In this document: in pieces, positions 7,696 through 16,403 of the stretch
Numbering within the stretch: position 1 is the first letter of the stretch
Layout: each line of letters starts with the position of its first letter
Origin: an uncultured Ruminococcus sp.
Lineage (GTDB): Bacteria; Bacillota; Clostridia; Oscillospirales; Acutalibacteraceae
Direction: 5' to 3'
Length of the DNA: 64,000 nt
Assembly (NCBI GenBank): GCA_902800005.1
Contig: CADCCP010000001.1
Coordinates: 1-64,000 of the forward strand
The notes under the pieces: model-generated
Seen by the model: only the letters and a program-made list of their open reading frames with translations
Database searches by the model: none
Told to the model about the DNA's origin: nothing
Program-made: the position numbers and the translations under genes

Positions 7696-8796
7696 ATGTA
7701 TGATTATTTAGTGGTCGGTGCAGGATTGTTCGGTGCTATATTTGCACATGAAGCTGACAAAAGAGGTAAAAAAGTCCTTGTTATCGATAAAAGAGATCAC
7801 ATCGGCGGAAATATCTACTGCGAGAAAATAGAGGGAATAAATGTCCACAAGTACGGTGCACATATCTTCCATACCAATGACAAAAATGTATGGGAGTATA
7901 TCAATCAGTTTGCAGAGTTCAACAACTATATCAATTCACCTGTTGCCGTTTACAAAGATGAACTCTATAATCTGCCGTTCAACATGAACACTTTCAGCCG
8001 TTTGTGGAATATAAAAACTCCTGCCGAAGCTAAAAAAATTATTGCCGACCAAATAGCAGACCTTGACATTGACGAACCTAAAAACCTTGAAGAACAGGCT
8101 TTAAAGCTCGTCGGCAGAGATGTCTATGAAAAACTTATCAAGGGCTACACCGAAAAGCAGTGGGGACGTTCCTGCACAGACCTTCCTGCATTCATCATTA
8201 AAAGACTGCCTCTGAGATTCACCTTTGATAACAACTATTTCAATGCACGTTATCAAGGTATTCCTATGGGCGGTTATACTCCTATCATTGAAAAAATGCT
8301 TGACGGCATTGATGTTCTCACTAATACAGATTACTTTGAATGGATAAAGACAAATGCCGACAAAGTTAAAAAGACCGTTTTCACAGGTCAGATAGATCAG
8401 TTCTTTGATTATAAATTGGGCGTTCTTGAATATCGTTCCGTAAGGTTTGAAACGGAAGTTTTAGACACCGACAACTTCCAGGGGAATGCCGTTGTGAACT
8501 ATACGGAAAGAGAAGTGCCTTATACAAGGATCATCGAACACAAGCATTTTGAATTCGGCACTCAGCCCAAGACCGTTATTTCAAGAGAGTATTCATCAGA
8601 GTGGAAACCGGGTATTGAACCGTATTATCCCGTTAACAACGACAAGAACAATGCACTTTATGAGGAATACAAGAAATTGGCTGATGCTACCCCGAATGTC
8701 ATATTCGGCGGTCGTCTGGGCAATTACAAGTATTACGATATGGATAAAGTCATAGATGTTGCCCTTACAGCCGTTAAAGATGAGTTCGGAGAGTAA
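7696..8796 (+). CDS. glf: UDP-galactopyranose mutase
   Basis: 366 aa, the usual length. This flavoenzyme converts UDP-galactopyranose to UDP-galactofuranose in the cytosol, supplying the furanose donor for surface glycans. The N-terminal FAD-binding fold GAGLFGAIFAHEADKRGKKV is followed by IDKRDHIGGN and the family motif KYGAHIFHT. Substrate-site segments EKQWGRSC and a late GRLGNYKYYDMD are present. The ATG at 7696 follows a GGAGATG site. The downstream glycosyltransferase gene overlaps its 3' end. Confidence 0.96.
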   Translation: MYDYLVVGAGLFGAIFAHEADKRGKKVLVIDKRDHIGGNIYCEKIEGINVHKYGAHIFHTNDKNVWEYINQFAEFNNYINSPVAVYKDELYNLPFNMNTFSRLWNIKTPAEAKKIIADQIADLDIDEPKNLEEQALKLVGRDVYEKLIKGYTEKQWGRSCTDLPAFIIKRLPLRFTFDNNYFNARYQGIPMGGYTPIIEKMLDGIDVLTNTDYFEWIKTNADKVKKTVFTGQIDQFFDYKLGVLEYRSVRFETEVLDTDNFQGNAVVNYTEREVPYTRIIEHKHFEFGTQPKTVISREYSSEWKPGIEPYYPVNNDKNNALYEEYKKLADATPNVIFGGRLGNYKYYDMDKVIDVALTAVKDEFGE

Positions 8797-10528
8797 TATT
8801 TTCAGAAACATCATTTTTCCGAAAGAGAATATCTGCCCGAAAACAGACCTCTATTACAGGTCGGTTTCGGGCAGTATGTCGGAAAATTCTTTGCATATCA
8901 GCGGTAAAGTGACTTTTGACACATATTTCAATGCCTTTCCAATAGGAAAATATCTTGAATACTGCAAATTTTCGGAACTGTTTTTAAAGCTGAGATTATG
9001 CGGTATCTTTGATTTGAAGATATTTGGAGTTAGCGGAAATACAGAAGCACTTTTGCTTGAAAAAAATATCTGTGCGGAAAATGCCGTTGAAGATGTTACG
9101 GACATTTCTGCCTGTATGGAAAAAAATTTTGCATATATCTATTTTTCTCTGGAAAGTCCGGACGGCACTTTATACGGCGGTGACTTTTCCTGTACCGCAG
9201 AAAAACTTAACACTGTAAATACAGCCGTTGTTATATGCACGTTCAAAAGAGAAAAATTCCTGCTGAGAAACCACACGGAAATATGTGAATACCTCGAAAG
9301 TCAGGATATTCTGAATAAAGACAATATTCACTTTTATATCGTGGATAACGGGCAGACACTTGATAAAAGCGTTATTGAAAATCAATATACAACGCTTATC
9401 CCGAATAAAAACACAGGCGGAAGCGGCGGTTTTACACGGGGATATTATGAAGCCGTTCACAGCGAGACGAATTACACAAACATACTTTTCATGGACGATG
9501 ATATTGTACTTGATTGTGAAATGCTTTTGAGAGTCTACGGCATTTTGAGGACGGCAAAAGACAATGATCTTGCTGTCGGCGGTACGATGATAAAATTAAG
9601 TGACTTTATCACTCAGCATGAAGCCGGTGCTTTATGGGACGGCAAAAGACATATTTCTCTCGGTCAGAATAAAGACCTTACCAAACGTGAAAACGTGTTT
9701 GCAGAGTATCCCGAATGTGACTATAATGCATGGTGGTTTTACTGTTTTCCGTCAAGGTGGCAGGAAAAATACGGTTATCCCTTGCAGTTCTTTATAAAAG
9801 AAGATGATATTGAATATTCTCTCAGATGTGCGGATAAGATAGCTGTATTAAGCGGTATAGCTGTTTGGCATGACGACTTTGAAAGCAAGTATGACGGCTT
9901 TCAGGAATACTATATCAAGCGGAATGAACTTATATTAACATCTGTAAATGACCAAAAAGCATACCCGTTTTTTCAGGTTGAAAAGTTGATGAAGTGTGTC
10001 ATGCGTCAGGTGGTCTATCAAAGATATTTTCTTGCGGATATAGTGATAAGGGCATATGACGATTACCTGAAAGGCTGGGAGAATTTTAAAAATACCGATA
10101 CCGAAAAGCTGAATACAGAATTGATGGACTCATGCAAAAAACTGCTTTCGGATGACGAACTCAAAGAGTATGGAGTTTATTTTGACAGGGAAAAATATGA
10201 CTGTGCATTGAATGAAGAAAAAGCTCTGTGGAAGCAGATACCTACATTCAACGGCTATTTTATCCCGAAATGCTTTTACAAAAAAGACAGGGACGATTTT
10301 GCAATAGTACCGCTTGCGGGGTGCAAGTTCGTCAATTTCTATAAACACAAAAAAGTTTTGCATTATGACGTTTCACGGAAAAGGGGATTTGTCACTGAAA
10401 TAAAGCAGTCTGCATTCTGGAAATACAGTTTTCTGCTTTTGGGAAAAAGCGTGAAATTCCTTGTAAAATATCCGTCTGTGCGAAAAGGCTACAAAAACCA
10501 TTTGAAAGAATTAGCCGATTTTATGTGA
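8780..10528 (+). CDS. GlfT2-like galactofuranosyltransferase
   Basis: 582 aa. The start at 8780 overlaps the end of glf by 17 bp; an upstream ATG at 8756 is also possible. The N-terminal beta-rich region is followed by a GT-A domain (about residues 140-400) with NTGGSGGFTRG, the DxD-type MDDDIVL, a WWFYCFP patch, FIKEDDIEYSLR and the catalytic-region WHDDF. This order is characteristic of GlfT2-type processive galactofuranosyltransferases. The helical C-terminus matches that family's extra domain. With glf directly upstream, the pathway from UDP-Gal to polymerised galactofuranose is plausible. Acceptor and linkage cannot be predicted. Confidence 0.85.
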   Translation: MSSESNIFRNIIFPKENICPKTDLYYRSVSGSMSENSLHISGKVTFDTYFNAFPIGKYLEYCKFSELFLKLRLCGIFDLKIFGVSGNTEALLLEKNICAENAVEDVTDISACMEKNFAYIYFSLESPDGTLYGGDFSCTAEKLNTVNTAVVICTFKREKFLLRNHTEICEYLESQDILNKDNIHFYIVDNGQTLDKSVIENQYTTLIPNKNTGGSGGFTRGYYEAVHSETNYTNILFMDDDIVLDCEMLLRVYGILRTAKDNDLAVGGTMIKLSDFITQHEAGALWDGKRHISLGQNKDLTKRENVFAEYPECDYNAWWFYCFPSRWQEKYGYPLQFFIKEDDIEYSLRCADKIAVLSGIAVWHDDFESKYDGFQEYYIKRNELILTSVNDQKAYPFFQVEKLMKCVMRQVVYQRYFLADIVIRAYDDYLKGWENFKNTDTEKLNTELMDSCKKLLSDDELKEYGVYFDREKYDCALNEEKALWKQIPTFNGYFIPKCFYKKDRDDFAIVPLAGCKFVNFYKHKKVLHYDVSRKRGFVTEIKQSAFWKYSFLLLGKSVKFLVKYPSVRKGYKNHLKELADFM

Positions 10529-10650
10529 GAGTGGAGCAAATGCCGAATTCGACTTTTCGGTAAACACAATTTTCTCTGTGCAAACACTAAAAATCTTTGA
10601 TAAAACAAAAAATAGTGGATCTTGAGAGTAAAGGCGGATCTTTTAACAAC

Positions 10651-10679
10651 TCCACTCTCCACTCTCAACACTCCACTCT
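10651..10679. repeat. Heptad repeat, TCCACTC family, locus 1
   Basis: About four 7-bp units (TCCACTC, TCCACTC, TCAACAC, TCCACTC) lie directly before the adenine deaminase coding region. Two units of the same family recur at 53603-53616. See the findings on heptad arrays. Confidence 0.75.
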
Positions 10680-10697
10680 ACGGCACAGGAAAGAGAA

Positions 10698-12338
10698 TTG
10701 CCTGATCTTGTGCTGAAAAACGGCAAGGTAATAAATGTGTTCACGGGTGAGATCGTGGAAGGCGATGTTGCAATACATGAAGGCATCATTGTCGGTGTGG
10801 GAAAGTACAGCGGAAAAACTGAAAAAGACCTCAAAGGCAAGTATGTTTCATCGGGATTCATAAATGCACATCTTCATGTAGAGTCGTCAATGGTGACACC
10901 GCCCGTTTATGCATATGAAGAGTTGAAATGGGGGACAACGACCGTTATCACCGATCCGCATGAAATTGCCAATGTCGGCGGTACTGAGGCACTTGAAAAT
11001 ATACTCAGAGCGGCAGAAAGATGCCCGATAAATTATTATGTTATGTTGCCTTCATGTGTGCCTGCAACACCGTTTGAACACGCCGGAGCAATACTCAAAG
11101 CAGATGACCTGCTCAAATTCAGGGATAATCCGAATGTCTTGGGACTCGGAGAGTTGATGAATGTCGTGGGAACGCTGGACTGCTATCCGGAGATCATCAG
11201 CAAAATAGAAGGTTTTTCGGACATGATGATCGACGGTCATGCACCCCTCGTTACGGGAAATGCACTCAATGCCTATGTTACGGCAGGTGTCAAGACAGAT
11301 CATGAAAGCATTACATTTGAGGAAGCTCGTGAAAAATTACGCTGCGGCATGGCAGTATTGGTGAGAGAGGGTTCGGCTTCAAAGAATCTGACGGCTATCA
11401 TAAAGGGTGTCATCAAGTACGGCATCGATACATCAAGAATGGCATTCTGCACTGATGACAAGCATCTTGCTGATATTCGCAAAGAGGGAACTGTAAGGGC
11501 AAATATAAAAAAGGCTGTTGCACTGGGACTTCCTCCTGTCAAGGCAATACAAATGGCAACTATCAATGCTGCCAATATCTACGGACTTAAAAAGACAGGT
11601 GCGGTTGCCTGCGGATACAAGGCAGATATAGTTGTATTTGATGACTTTGAAAACATGAATATAGATTCCGTCTATAAAAACGGTATTCCTCTGGAGCATA
11701 TCCCTGAGCCTGCAAACACCGATTACAGTAAAAAACTGTTGTCTTCCGTGAACGTGGGATATATCGATGAAAAGGCGTTTGACATTCCGATAAAATATAA
11801 ATATAATGTCATAGGCATAATTGAAAATCAGATAGCTACCACAAAACTTGAAATGTCACACAGACGTATTGAAAAAGGCATGGCTGACGGTACTGTCAGG
11901 AAGATCGCCGTTATCGAAAGACATCATGCGAGAGATTTCCATGCTTGTGCATACATCAGCGGTTACGGTCTGGAGCATGGTGCAATAGCAACGACCGTTG
12001 CACACGATTCCCATAATATTATCGTCATCGGTGACAACGACAAGGATATGCTGAAGGCCGTCGAGATATTGAAAAGGATAAACGGCGGTTATGTCATAGT
12101 CAAAGACGGTGAAGAAGTTGCAAGTCTGCCTCTTGAACTTGCAGGGCTTATGAGCCTTAAAAGTGCAGATGAATTCATACCCGAACTTGACAGTATCATT
12201 GAAAAAGCGTATGAAATGGGCGTTAACAGAAATATAGACCCGTTCATAACTCTTTCATTCATGGCACTTCCCGTAATACCCGAAATAAGAATAACAGACT
12301 GCGGTCTGTTTGACGTTACGACATTTGAATTTATATAA
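10698..12338 (+). CDS. ade: Adenine deaminase
   Basis: 546 aa, slightly short at the N-terminus. It deaminates adenine to hypoxanthine with metal ions in an amidohydrolase barrel, feeding purine salvage. Metal-site motifs are present: INAHLHVESSM, TDPHEIAN, DGHAP and CTDDKH. The C-terminal adenine deaminase domain (residues about 380-540) is complete. The reading frame is open only from 10647, because a TAA lies at 10644, and the only start is TTG at 10698 with AGGAAAG upstream. Family members usually carry some 15-25 more N-terminal residues before DLVLKNGK. Here that segment is replaced by a 7-bp repeat array. Confidence 0.93.
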   Translation: MPDLVLKNGKVINVFTGEIVEGDVAIHEGIIVGVGKYSGKTEKDLKGKYVSSGFINAHLHVESSMVTPPVYAYEELKWGTTTVITDPHEIANVGGTEALENILRAAERCPINYYVMLPSCVPATPFEHAGAILKADDLLKFRDNPNVLGLGELMNVVGTLDCYPEIISKIEGFSDMMIDGHAPLVTGNALNAYVTAGVKTDHESITFEEAREKLRCGMAVLVREGSASKNLTAIIKGVIKYGIDTSRMAFCTDDKHLADIRKEGTVRANIKKAVALGLPPVKAIQMATINAANIYGLKKTGAVACGYKADIVVFDDFENMNIDSVYKNGIPLEHIPEPANTDYSKKLLSSVNVGYIDEKAFDIPIKYKYNVIGIIENQIATTKLEMSHRRIEKGMADGTVRKIAVIERHHARDFHACAYISGYGLEHGAIATTVAHDSHNIIVIGDNDKDMLKAVEILKRINGGYVIVKDGEEVASLPLELAGLMSLKSADEFIPELDSIIEKAYEMGVNRNIDPFITLSFMALPVIPEIRITDCGLFDVTTFEFI

Positions 12339-12350
12339 TGACACATTTAT

Positions 12351-12390
12351 AAAACGGAACGGCTTTATAATGAGCCGTTCCGTTTTTTAT
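12351..12390. terminator. Bidirectional intrinsic terminator
   Basis: The stem AAAACGGAACGGCT/AGCCGTTCCGTTTT with an 8-bp loop and flanking A/T tracts lies between convergent ade and the lipoprotein gene. Confidence 0.9.
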
Positions 12391-12872
12391 ACATCAAATT
12401 TTATTTTTATATTTTTTCCCGTGAATGAAATGATATGTCCGTCGCTGTCCGTCATAAACTTACACACAGGATCGCTTTTCAGCGAAAACATATAATTATC
12501 TCCCTGCTTTGACAGGAATTTGATATTGTCCTGTTTCATCTTTGCAAGTTCATCGGTTATCTGCACAAACACGCAATTATCCGAAAATCCGAAATTTCCG
12601 CTTTTACATATAAGTGTACCCAAAGATACAGAAACACTGTCCTCTGCTTTTCGGAAAGTCATACCTTTCAGATTTGCGGGTGACGAAAATGCTACACATG
12701 ATGTCATATCGTTTACATACGATATGTGACATATATACTCCGTATCTCCAACGGTCACGACTGCATTTTCCTCAACAGCAGTATTCACTGACGGTATCTT
12801 CACGGTTTCACTGCATGATGTGCCGACAAGCATTATAATTACCGCTGTCAAGGCAAGGAATATCTTTTTCAA
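12387..12872 (-). CDS. Small putative lipoprotein
   Basis: 161 aa. The N-terminus is a lipoprotein signal peptide (MKKIFLALTAVIIMLV) with lipobox VGTSC, so the mature protein should be anchored to the outer face of the membrane. The rest is beta-rich with no recognised domain. The start is a TTG at 12872 behind GGGGGAAAAGGA. It is monocistronic and function is unknown. Confidence 0.7.
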   Translation of the reverse strand: MKKIFLALTAVIIMLVGTSCSETVKIPSVNTAVEENAVVTVGDTEYICHISYVNDMTSCVAFSSPANLKGMTFRKAEDSVSVSLGTLICKSGNFGFSDNCVFVQITDELAKMKQDNIKFLSKQGDNYMFSLKSDPVCKFMTDSDGHIISFTGKNIKIKFDV

Positions 12873-12933
12873 ATCCTTTTCCCCCGATCTGTTTTTTTAC
12901 GGTAATAATTATGCTTCGTTTATCCGAAAAATG

Positions 12934-14328
12934 TTATTTTCCGGATCTTTTTGCAGCCATTGACTTGTACATCTTCTTCTGCATAGCCCTTCCGAAAGGA
13001 TATGAAAATACACCTGCCGTAACACCTGCTATCCATGTGAATTTCCATGTGATGAAAACGCCGAAAAGCACTATGAGAATACAGGCAACTATCCAATAGA
13101 TGATATTGAATTTACCGCTTGCCTTGTTGACTTCTTTCAGAAAATCATAGCCGTTTGACTTGTTGGGAGCGTTCTCTATAAATTCCGCTGCCCCTGCCGT
13201 TCCCGAACAGGAACGGAAATCCTTGCTGCACTTATCGGCAGATCTGGCATAATTCTTGTTATCGAGAATTGTCTTAACAGCCTTTTTTATTCCCTCGACA
13301 CTGTCATCTGTGAGCATTTCGCCTGCACCGATCTCTTTGGCACGTCTTGCTACAGCATACTGTTCACCTGTCTGGGGATAGAATACCATCGGTGTTGCCA
13401 TATACAGACTTTCCGAAACGCTGTTCATACCGCAGTGGGTGATAAATGCATCTGCCTTTGAAAGAATATCAAGTTGGTCAACATAGTTATAAACTTTTAT
13501 ATTTTCGGGCAGTTCACCGAGAGAACTTTTATCTATGGCATTTCCGCATGAAATGATAACGTCAATTTCCATGTCTTTAAGTGCAGATATGCAATTTTTA
13601 TAAAAATCAGGTCTGTCATTGATGACCGTACCCATCGATATATAAACAAGAGGGCGGTCTTTTTTCTTGTTCGGGAGAACTTTCGAAAATACAGACGGTC
13701 CGACAAATCTGTAATGATCTGAAAAACTCTCGGAATATGGCTGGAAATTCTCGGAAGTGTACACGATACAATCTGTGGAATTGTCGTTCTGCACAAGTGA
13801 AAGTGTATTCTTTACATGATAGCCGTAAGGCTCAAGTGTTTTGAGTTCCTTTGAGATTTTCGGCAGACCAAATATCATATCTGCCAATTCGGCAGGAGTA
13901 TTTTTTATATACTGAGATGAAAGCTGATTGAAAGCAAATGTGCTTGTCGAGACCACCATCGGCACATTGAATTTCCATGCATTGAGTTTTCCCCAGAAGC
14001 ACACGGAATCCGTATATACAACATCGGGCTGAAATTCTTTAAACTCTTTTTCAAGGAAATCATTCATTTTGAGCGTGATGCGTATATCCTGAATACTCAT
14101 TTCTGTCTGAGAGATATTTTTAAGATTTTCTTTTTGTTTTTCGTTGAGTTCGGGAAGAAAGCGATCGCATGAAATGAACTCTGCACCTGTTTTTTCGATC
14201 TTCTCTCTGAACTCCTCAAATGAGTAGAAACGAACTTTATTGCCACGCTGAACAAGTTCCGCTGCAACGGGCAGCATTGGATTTGTATGACCGTGTGCGG
14301 GAATGCAAAAAAATGCTATTTTTTTCAT
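12934..14328 (-). CDS. MGT/YjiC-type GT-B glycosyltransferase with C-terminal membrane anchor
   Basis: 464 aa from the ATG at 14328, one base after the AbrB-gene stop. The N-terminal IPAHGHTNPMLPVAAEL motif and the C-terminal donor site ITHCGMNSVSESL with FYPQTGEQ are typical of macrolide-type UDP-glycosyltransferases (GT1), which glycosylate small hydrophobic acceptors. After the GT fold (about residue 395), two hydrophobic segments (IIYWIVACILIVLFGVFI and WIAGVTAGVFSYPFG) predict a membrane anchor, unusual for soluble YjiC-type enzymes and suggesting a lipid or membrane substrate. It is co-transcribed with an AbrB-like regulator. Confidence 0.82.
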   Translation of the reverse strand: MKKIAFFCIPAHGHTNPMLPVAAELVQRGNKVRFYSFEEFREKIEKTGAEFISCDRFLPELNEKQKENLKNISQTEMSIQDIRITLKMNDFLEKEFKEFQPDVVYTDSVCFWGKLNAWKFNVPMVVSTSTFAFNQLSSQYIKNTPAELADMIFGLPKISKELKTLEPYGYHVKNTLSLVQNDNSTDCIVYTSENFQPYSESFSDHYRFVGPSVFSKVLPNKKKDRPLVYISMGTVINDRPDFYKNCISALKDMEIDVIISCGNAIDKSSLGELPENIKVYNYVDQLDILSKADAFITHCGMNSVSESLYMATPMVFYPQTGEQYAVARRAKEIGAGEMLTDDSVEGIKKAVKTILDNKNYARSADKCSKDFRSCSGTAGAAEFIENAPNKSNGYDFLKEVNKASGKFNIIYWIVACILIVLFGVFITWKFTWIAGVTAGVFSYPFGRAMQKKMYKSMAAKRSGK

Positions 14329-14329
14329 T

Positions 14330-14542
14330 TCAATCAACGTCCTTTCCGTCAAAAGCTATCCCTAACATTTCTTCAAAAGCGGATTTTGGGGGAATAGCAA
14401 TACCCTTTTCCTCATCTCCGAAAAGCAGTATAGTATCTCCGGGTCTGATGCCGAACAGATCTCTTGCTTGTTTGGGAATGACGATCTGACCTTTTTCGCC
14501 TACGGTGGCAGTCCACACATATTTTCCTTTTGGTGCTGACAT
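14330..14542 (-). CDS. AbrB/MazE-type DNA-binding protein
   Basis: 70 aa from the ATG at 14542, with GAGGTG upstream; the GTG at 14551 overlaps that site and is less likely. The swapped-hairpin AbrB fold is evident: VGEKGQIVIPKQARDLFGI followed by PGDTILLFGDEEKG. It is first in a two-gene unit with the membrane glycosyltransferase, one base apart. A 15-bp palindrome between its promoter and start codon suggests autoregulation. Confidence 0.88.
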   Translation of the reverse strand: MSAPKGKYVWTATVGEKGQIVIPKQARDLFGIRPGDTILLFGDEEKGIAIPPKSAFEEMLGIAFDGKDVD

Positions 14543-14564
14543 TTGTATCACCTCATAAAGTATG

Positions 14565-14606
14565 ATTTGTTATACAAATTATACTATACCTACTTTTATT
14601 TGTCAA
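14565..14606 (-). promoter_or_regulatory. Promoter and palindromic operator of the AbrB-GT unit
   Basis: On the minus strand TTGACA (14606-14601) and TATAAT (14583-14578) are 17 bp apart, a perfect consensus. The palindrome ATTTGT-TAT-ACAAAT (14565-14579) overlaps the -10 edge and start region, an ideal place for repression by the encoded AbrB protein. Confidence 0.75.
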
Positions 14607-14632
14607 CACCCCCGCAAAAAAATTTTTTTCAT

Positions 14633-14663
14633 AAAAAAGCAGTCGGGATATTATCCCGACTGC
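14633..14663 (-). terminator. Intrinsic terminator of the HAD gene
   Basis: The perfect 11-bp stem GCAGTCGGGAT/ATCCCGACTGC with 3-bp loop is followed on the minus strand by six T. Confidence 0.9.
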
Positions 14664-14668
14664 CATAT

Positions 14669-15475
14669 TTATACTGCCATTTTTTCAAGCACATGGGCTA
14701 TGCCGTCCGAATCATTGGAAAGAGTTATAAAATCTGCCGCTTTTTTTACCATGTCACAGGCGTTGTCCATTGCAACACCCAAGCCTGCATATTGTATCAT
14801 AGTGATGTCATTGAAGCCGTCACCGCAGGCAATACATTCATCTGTTGATACACCGATCATTTTCAGCAGTCTGTCTATTGAAGATGCCTTGTCAATGTTA
14901 TGAGGAACGATCTCCAGAAAAAACGGCTCTGATTTGAATATGCCCAGCCTGCCACGATACTTCTCCGACAGGATATGCTCAAGTTCAAGAATAGTTTCGG
15001 GTTCTCCCTGCAAAAGACACTTATTTGTGTCGAAATCGACATACCCTGCAAAGTCCTCAACATACTTTATATCCATGAAATTTATTTTGGCTTCGAGCCT
15101 TGTATAGCGGTTCACATTGTTTCCGACAACGATATGACCGCCTTCATAGGTATTTATGCCTACCGGATACCCCTTGATAATACTGCATATTTCGGGTATA
15201 TACTTTCGGTCAAGAGTGTTTTGAAACATTATATTACCGGTCCTGCACTCCACTGCACAGCATCCGTTATATGCAAGGATATAACCGCCGTATTCCCTGA
15301 GTCTCAGCGTTTCCGCATGGGGAAGGATACCATGCTGAGGTCTGCCCGAAGCAAGAATGATCTTTCCGCCGTCCTCCTGAAACTCAAACAAGGCTTTTTT
15401 GGTCTTTTCGGTGATGACCTTCTCGGAATTGGTCAGAGTGCCGTCAATATCAAGTGCCATTACTTTGTATTTCAT
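14669..15475 (-). CDS. Cof-type HAD phosphatase
   Basis: 268 aa. Type IIB HAD hydrolase with motif I ALDIDGTLTNS, motif II region LASGRPQ, and motif III/IV CGDGFNDITMIQYAG. Such enzymes dephosphorylate sugar phosphates, FMN or pyridoxal phosphate in the cytosol; the substrate cannot be predicted. The ATG at 15475 follows AGGGAG. It is a single gene with its own terminator, divergent from the CBM lipoprotein gene. Confidence 0.9.
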   Translation of the reverse strand: MKYKVMALDIDGTLTNSEKVITEKTKKALFEFQEDGGKIILASGRPQHGILPHAETLRLREYGGYILAYNGCCAVECRTGNIMFQNTLDRKYIPEICSIIKGYPVGINTYEGGHIVVGNNVNRYTRLEAKINFMDIKYVEDFAGYVDFDTNKCLLQGEPETILELEHILSEKYRGRLGIFKSEPFFLEIVPHNIDKASSIDRLLKMIGVSTDECIACGDGFNDITMIQYAGLGVAMDNACDMVKKAADFITLSNDSDGIAHVLEKMAV

Positions 15476-15627
15476 AAAAATTCTCCCTTTGATTCCTTTT
15501 ACACCATTCTATCTGAACCTCTGTCTGCCGTCAAGAGCATTTATTCAGCATATTATACTGTTGAAAACTGTATTTTTTGTATATTTATGCACTTTTTGAA
15601 AAAGTTGTCTTAATTTGAAAAAAGATA

Positions 15628-15655
15628 TTGAAAATTTTTTTATAAAGTGTATAAT
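15628..15655 (+). promoter_or_regulatory. Promoter of the starch-binding lipoprotein gene
   Basis: TTGAAA (15628-15633) and TATAAT (15650-15655) with 16-bp spacing, 43 bp before the start codon, which has AATGGAGG upstream. Confidence 0.6.
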
Positions 15656-15697
15656 GGTAATTGACATGATATAAACAAAAATGGAGGTTTATTTTTT

Positions 15698-16306
15698 ATG
15701 AAAAGAAATATAAAAGTCATTTTTTCGTCGCTCATAATCGCAGCACTTGCTGCTGCTATGACGGGTTGTGCAGCTCGTGAATATCGTACAGATGGTTCGC
15801 CTGTTTCAAATGCACCTGTAGAGACAGTTTCTGTTGCTTCTGCCGAGCCGTCCGAAGAAGAAAGCTCAGAAGAAGAAAACTCAGAGCCGTCAGAAGAGGA
15901 AAGCTCCGAAGAAGAAAGCTCTGAAGAGGAAAGCTCCGAAGAGGAAAGCTCCGAAGAAGAAAGCTCCGAAGAGGAAAGTTCCGAAGAAGAGAGTTCTGAA
16001 GAGGAGAGTTCTGAAGAAGAAAGTTCCGAAGAAGCCGAAGGTATCAAGATCACATTTGTAAAGCCTGAAGCATGGAGTGACAATGTTCATGTGGTCATCT
16101 ATCCCAAAGGCGGCAAGGGTGAATTGCCCGGTGAAGCTATGACAAACAATGGTGACGGTACTTTCTCATATGTCATTACCGAAGAAGTGGAAAACCCTGT
16201 TGCTATCTTCAACGATGCCGATGACGTAAGACAGAGAAATATGTATCCCCGTTCAGGTGCTGTCGAAGTTGAGGACGGCGGTACTTATGAACCTGCCGTA
16301 GGCTGA
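15698..16306 (+). CDS. Lipoprotein with SSEEE stalk and CBM26-like starch-binding domain
   Basis: 202 aa. Signal peptide with lipobox (AAAMTGC, Cys about 24), so membrane-anchored outside the cell. Residues about 48-112 are a low-complexity stalk of repeated SSEEE pentapeptides. The C-terminal 90 residues (IKITFVKPEAWSDNVHVVIY ... NGDGTFSYVI ... VAIFNDADD) look like a family 26-type starch-binding module, with Trp and Tyr at expected strand positions. It probably displays a starch-binding domain away from the membrane, consistent with a starch- or glucan-using gut Firmicute. No catalytic domain is present. Confidence 0.75.
   Translation: MKRNIKVIFSSLIIAALAAAMTGCAAREYRTDGSPVSNAPVETVSVASAEPSEEESSEEENSEPSEEESSEEESSEEESSEEESSEEESSEEESSEEESSEEESSEEESSEEAEGIKITFVKPEAWSDNVHVVIYPKGGKGELPGEAMTNNGDGTFSYVITEEVENPVAIFNDADDVRQRNMYPRSGAVEVEDGGTYEPAVG
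15850..16036 (+). repeat. In-frame 15-bp tandem repeat encoding SSEEE
   Basis: About ten or more near-identical 15-bp units (GAAGAAAGCTCCGAA-type) encode the acidic stalk. The multiple-of-three unit allows the stalk to change length by slippage without frameshift. Confidence 0.85.
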
Positions 16307-16355
16307 GTCACTGCAAACGATCCTCGTTATCTCCTGACGATAAAAGTTTTTGGTT

Positions 16356-16398
16356 AAAAAAGGCTGCCGTCTTTTCATTGAAAAGCGACAGCCTTTTT
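16356..16398. terminator. Bidirectional intrinsic terminator
   Basis: AAAAAGGCTG and CAGCCTTTTT arms with an internal CTTTTC/GAAAAG extension lie between the convergent lipoprotein and aguB genes. Confidence 0.85.
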
Positions 16399-16403
16399 GA
16401 CTG

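Noticed and set aside
15640..16083. Long open frames on both strands across the SSEEE repeat
   Set aside because: They are shadows of the low-complexity repeat; the plus-strand frame alone has a signal peptide, ribosome binding site and a recognisable domain.
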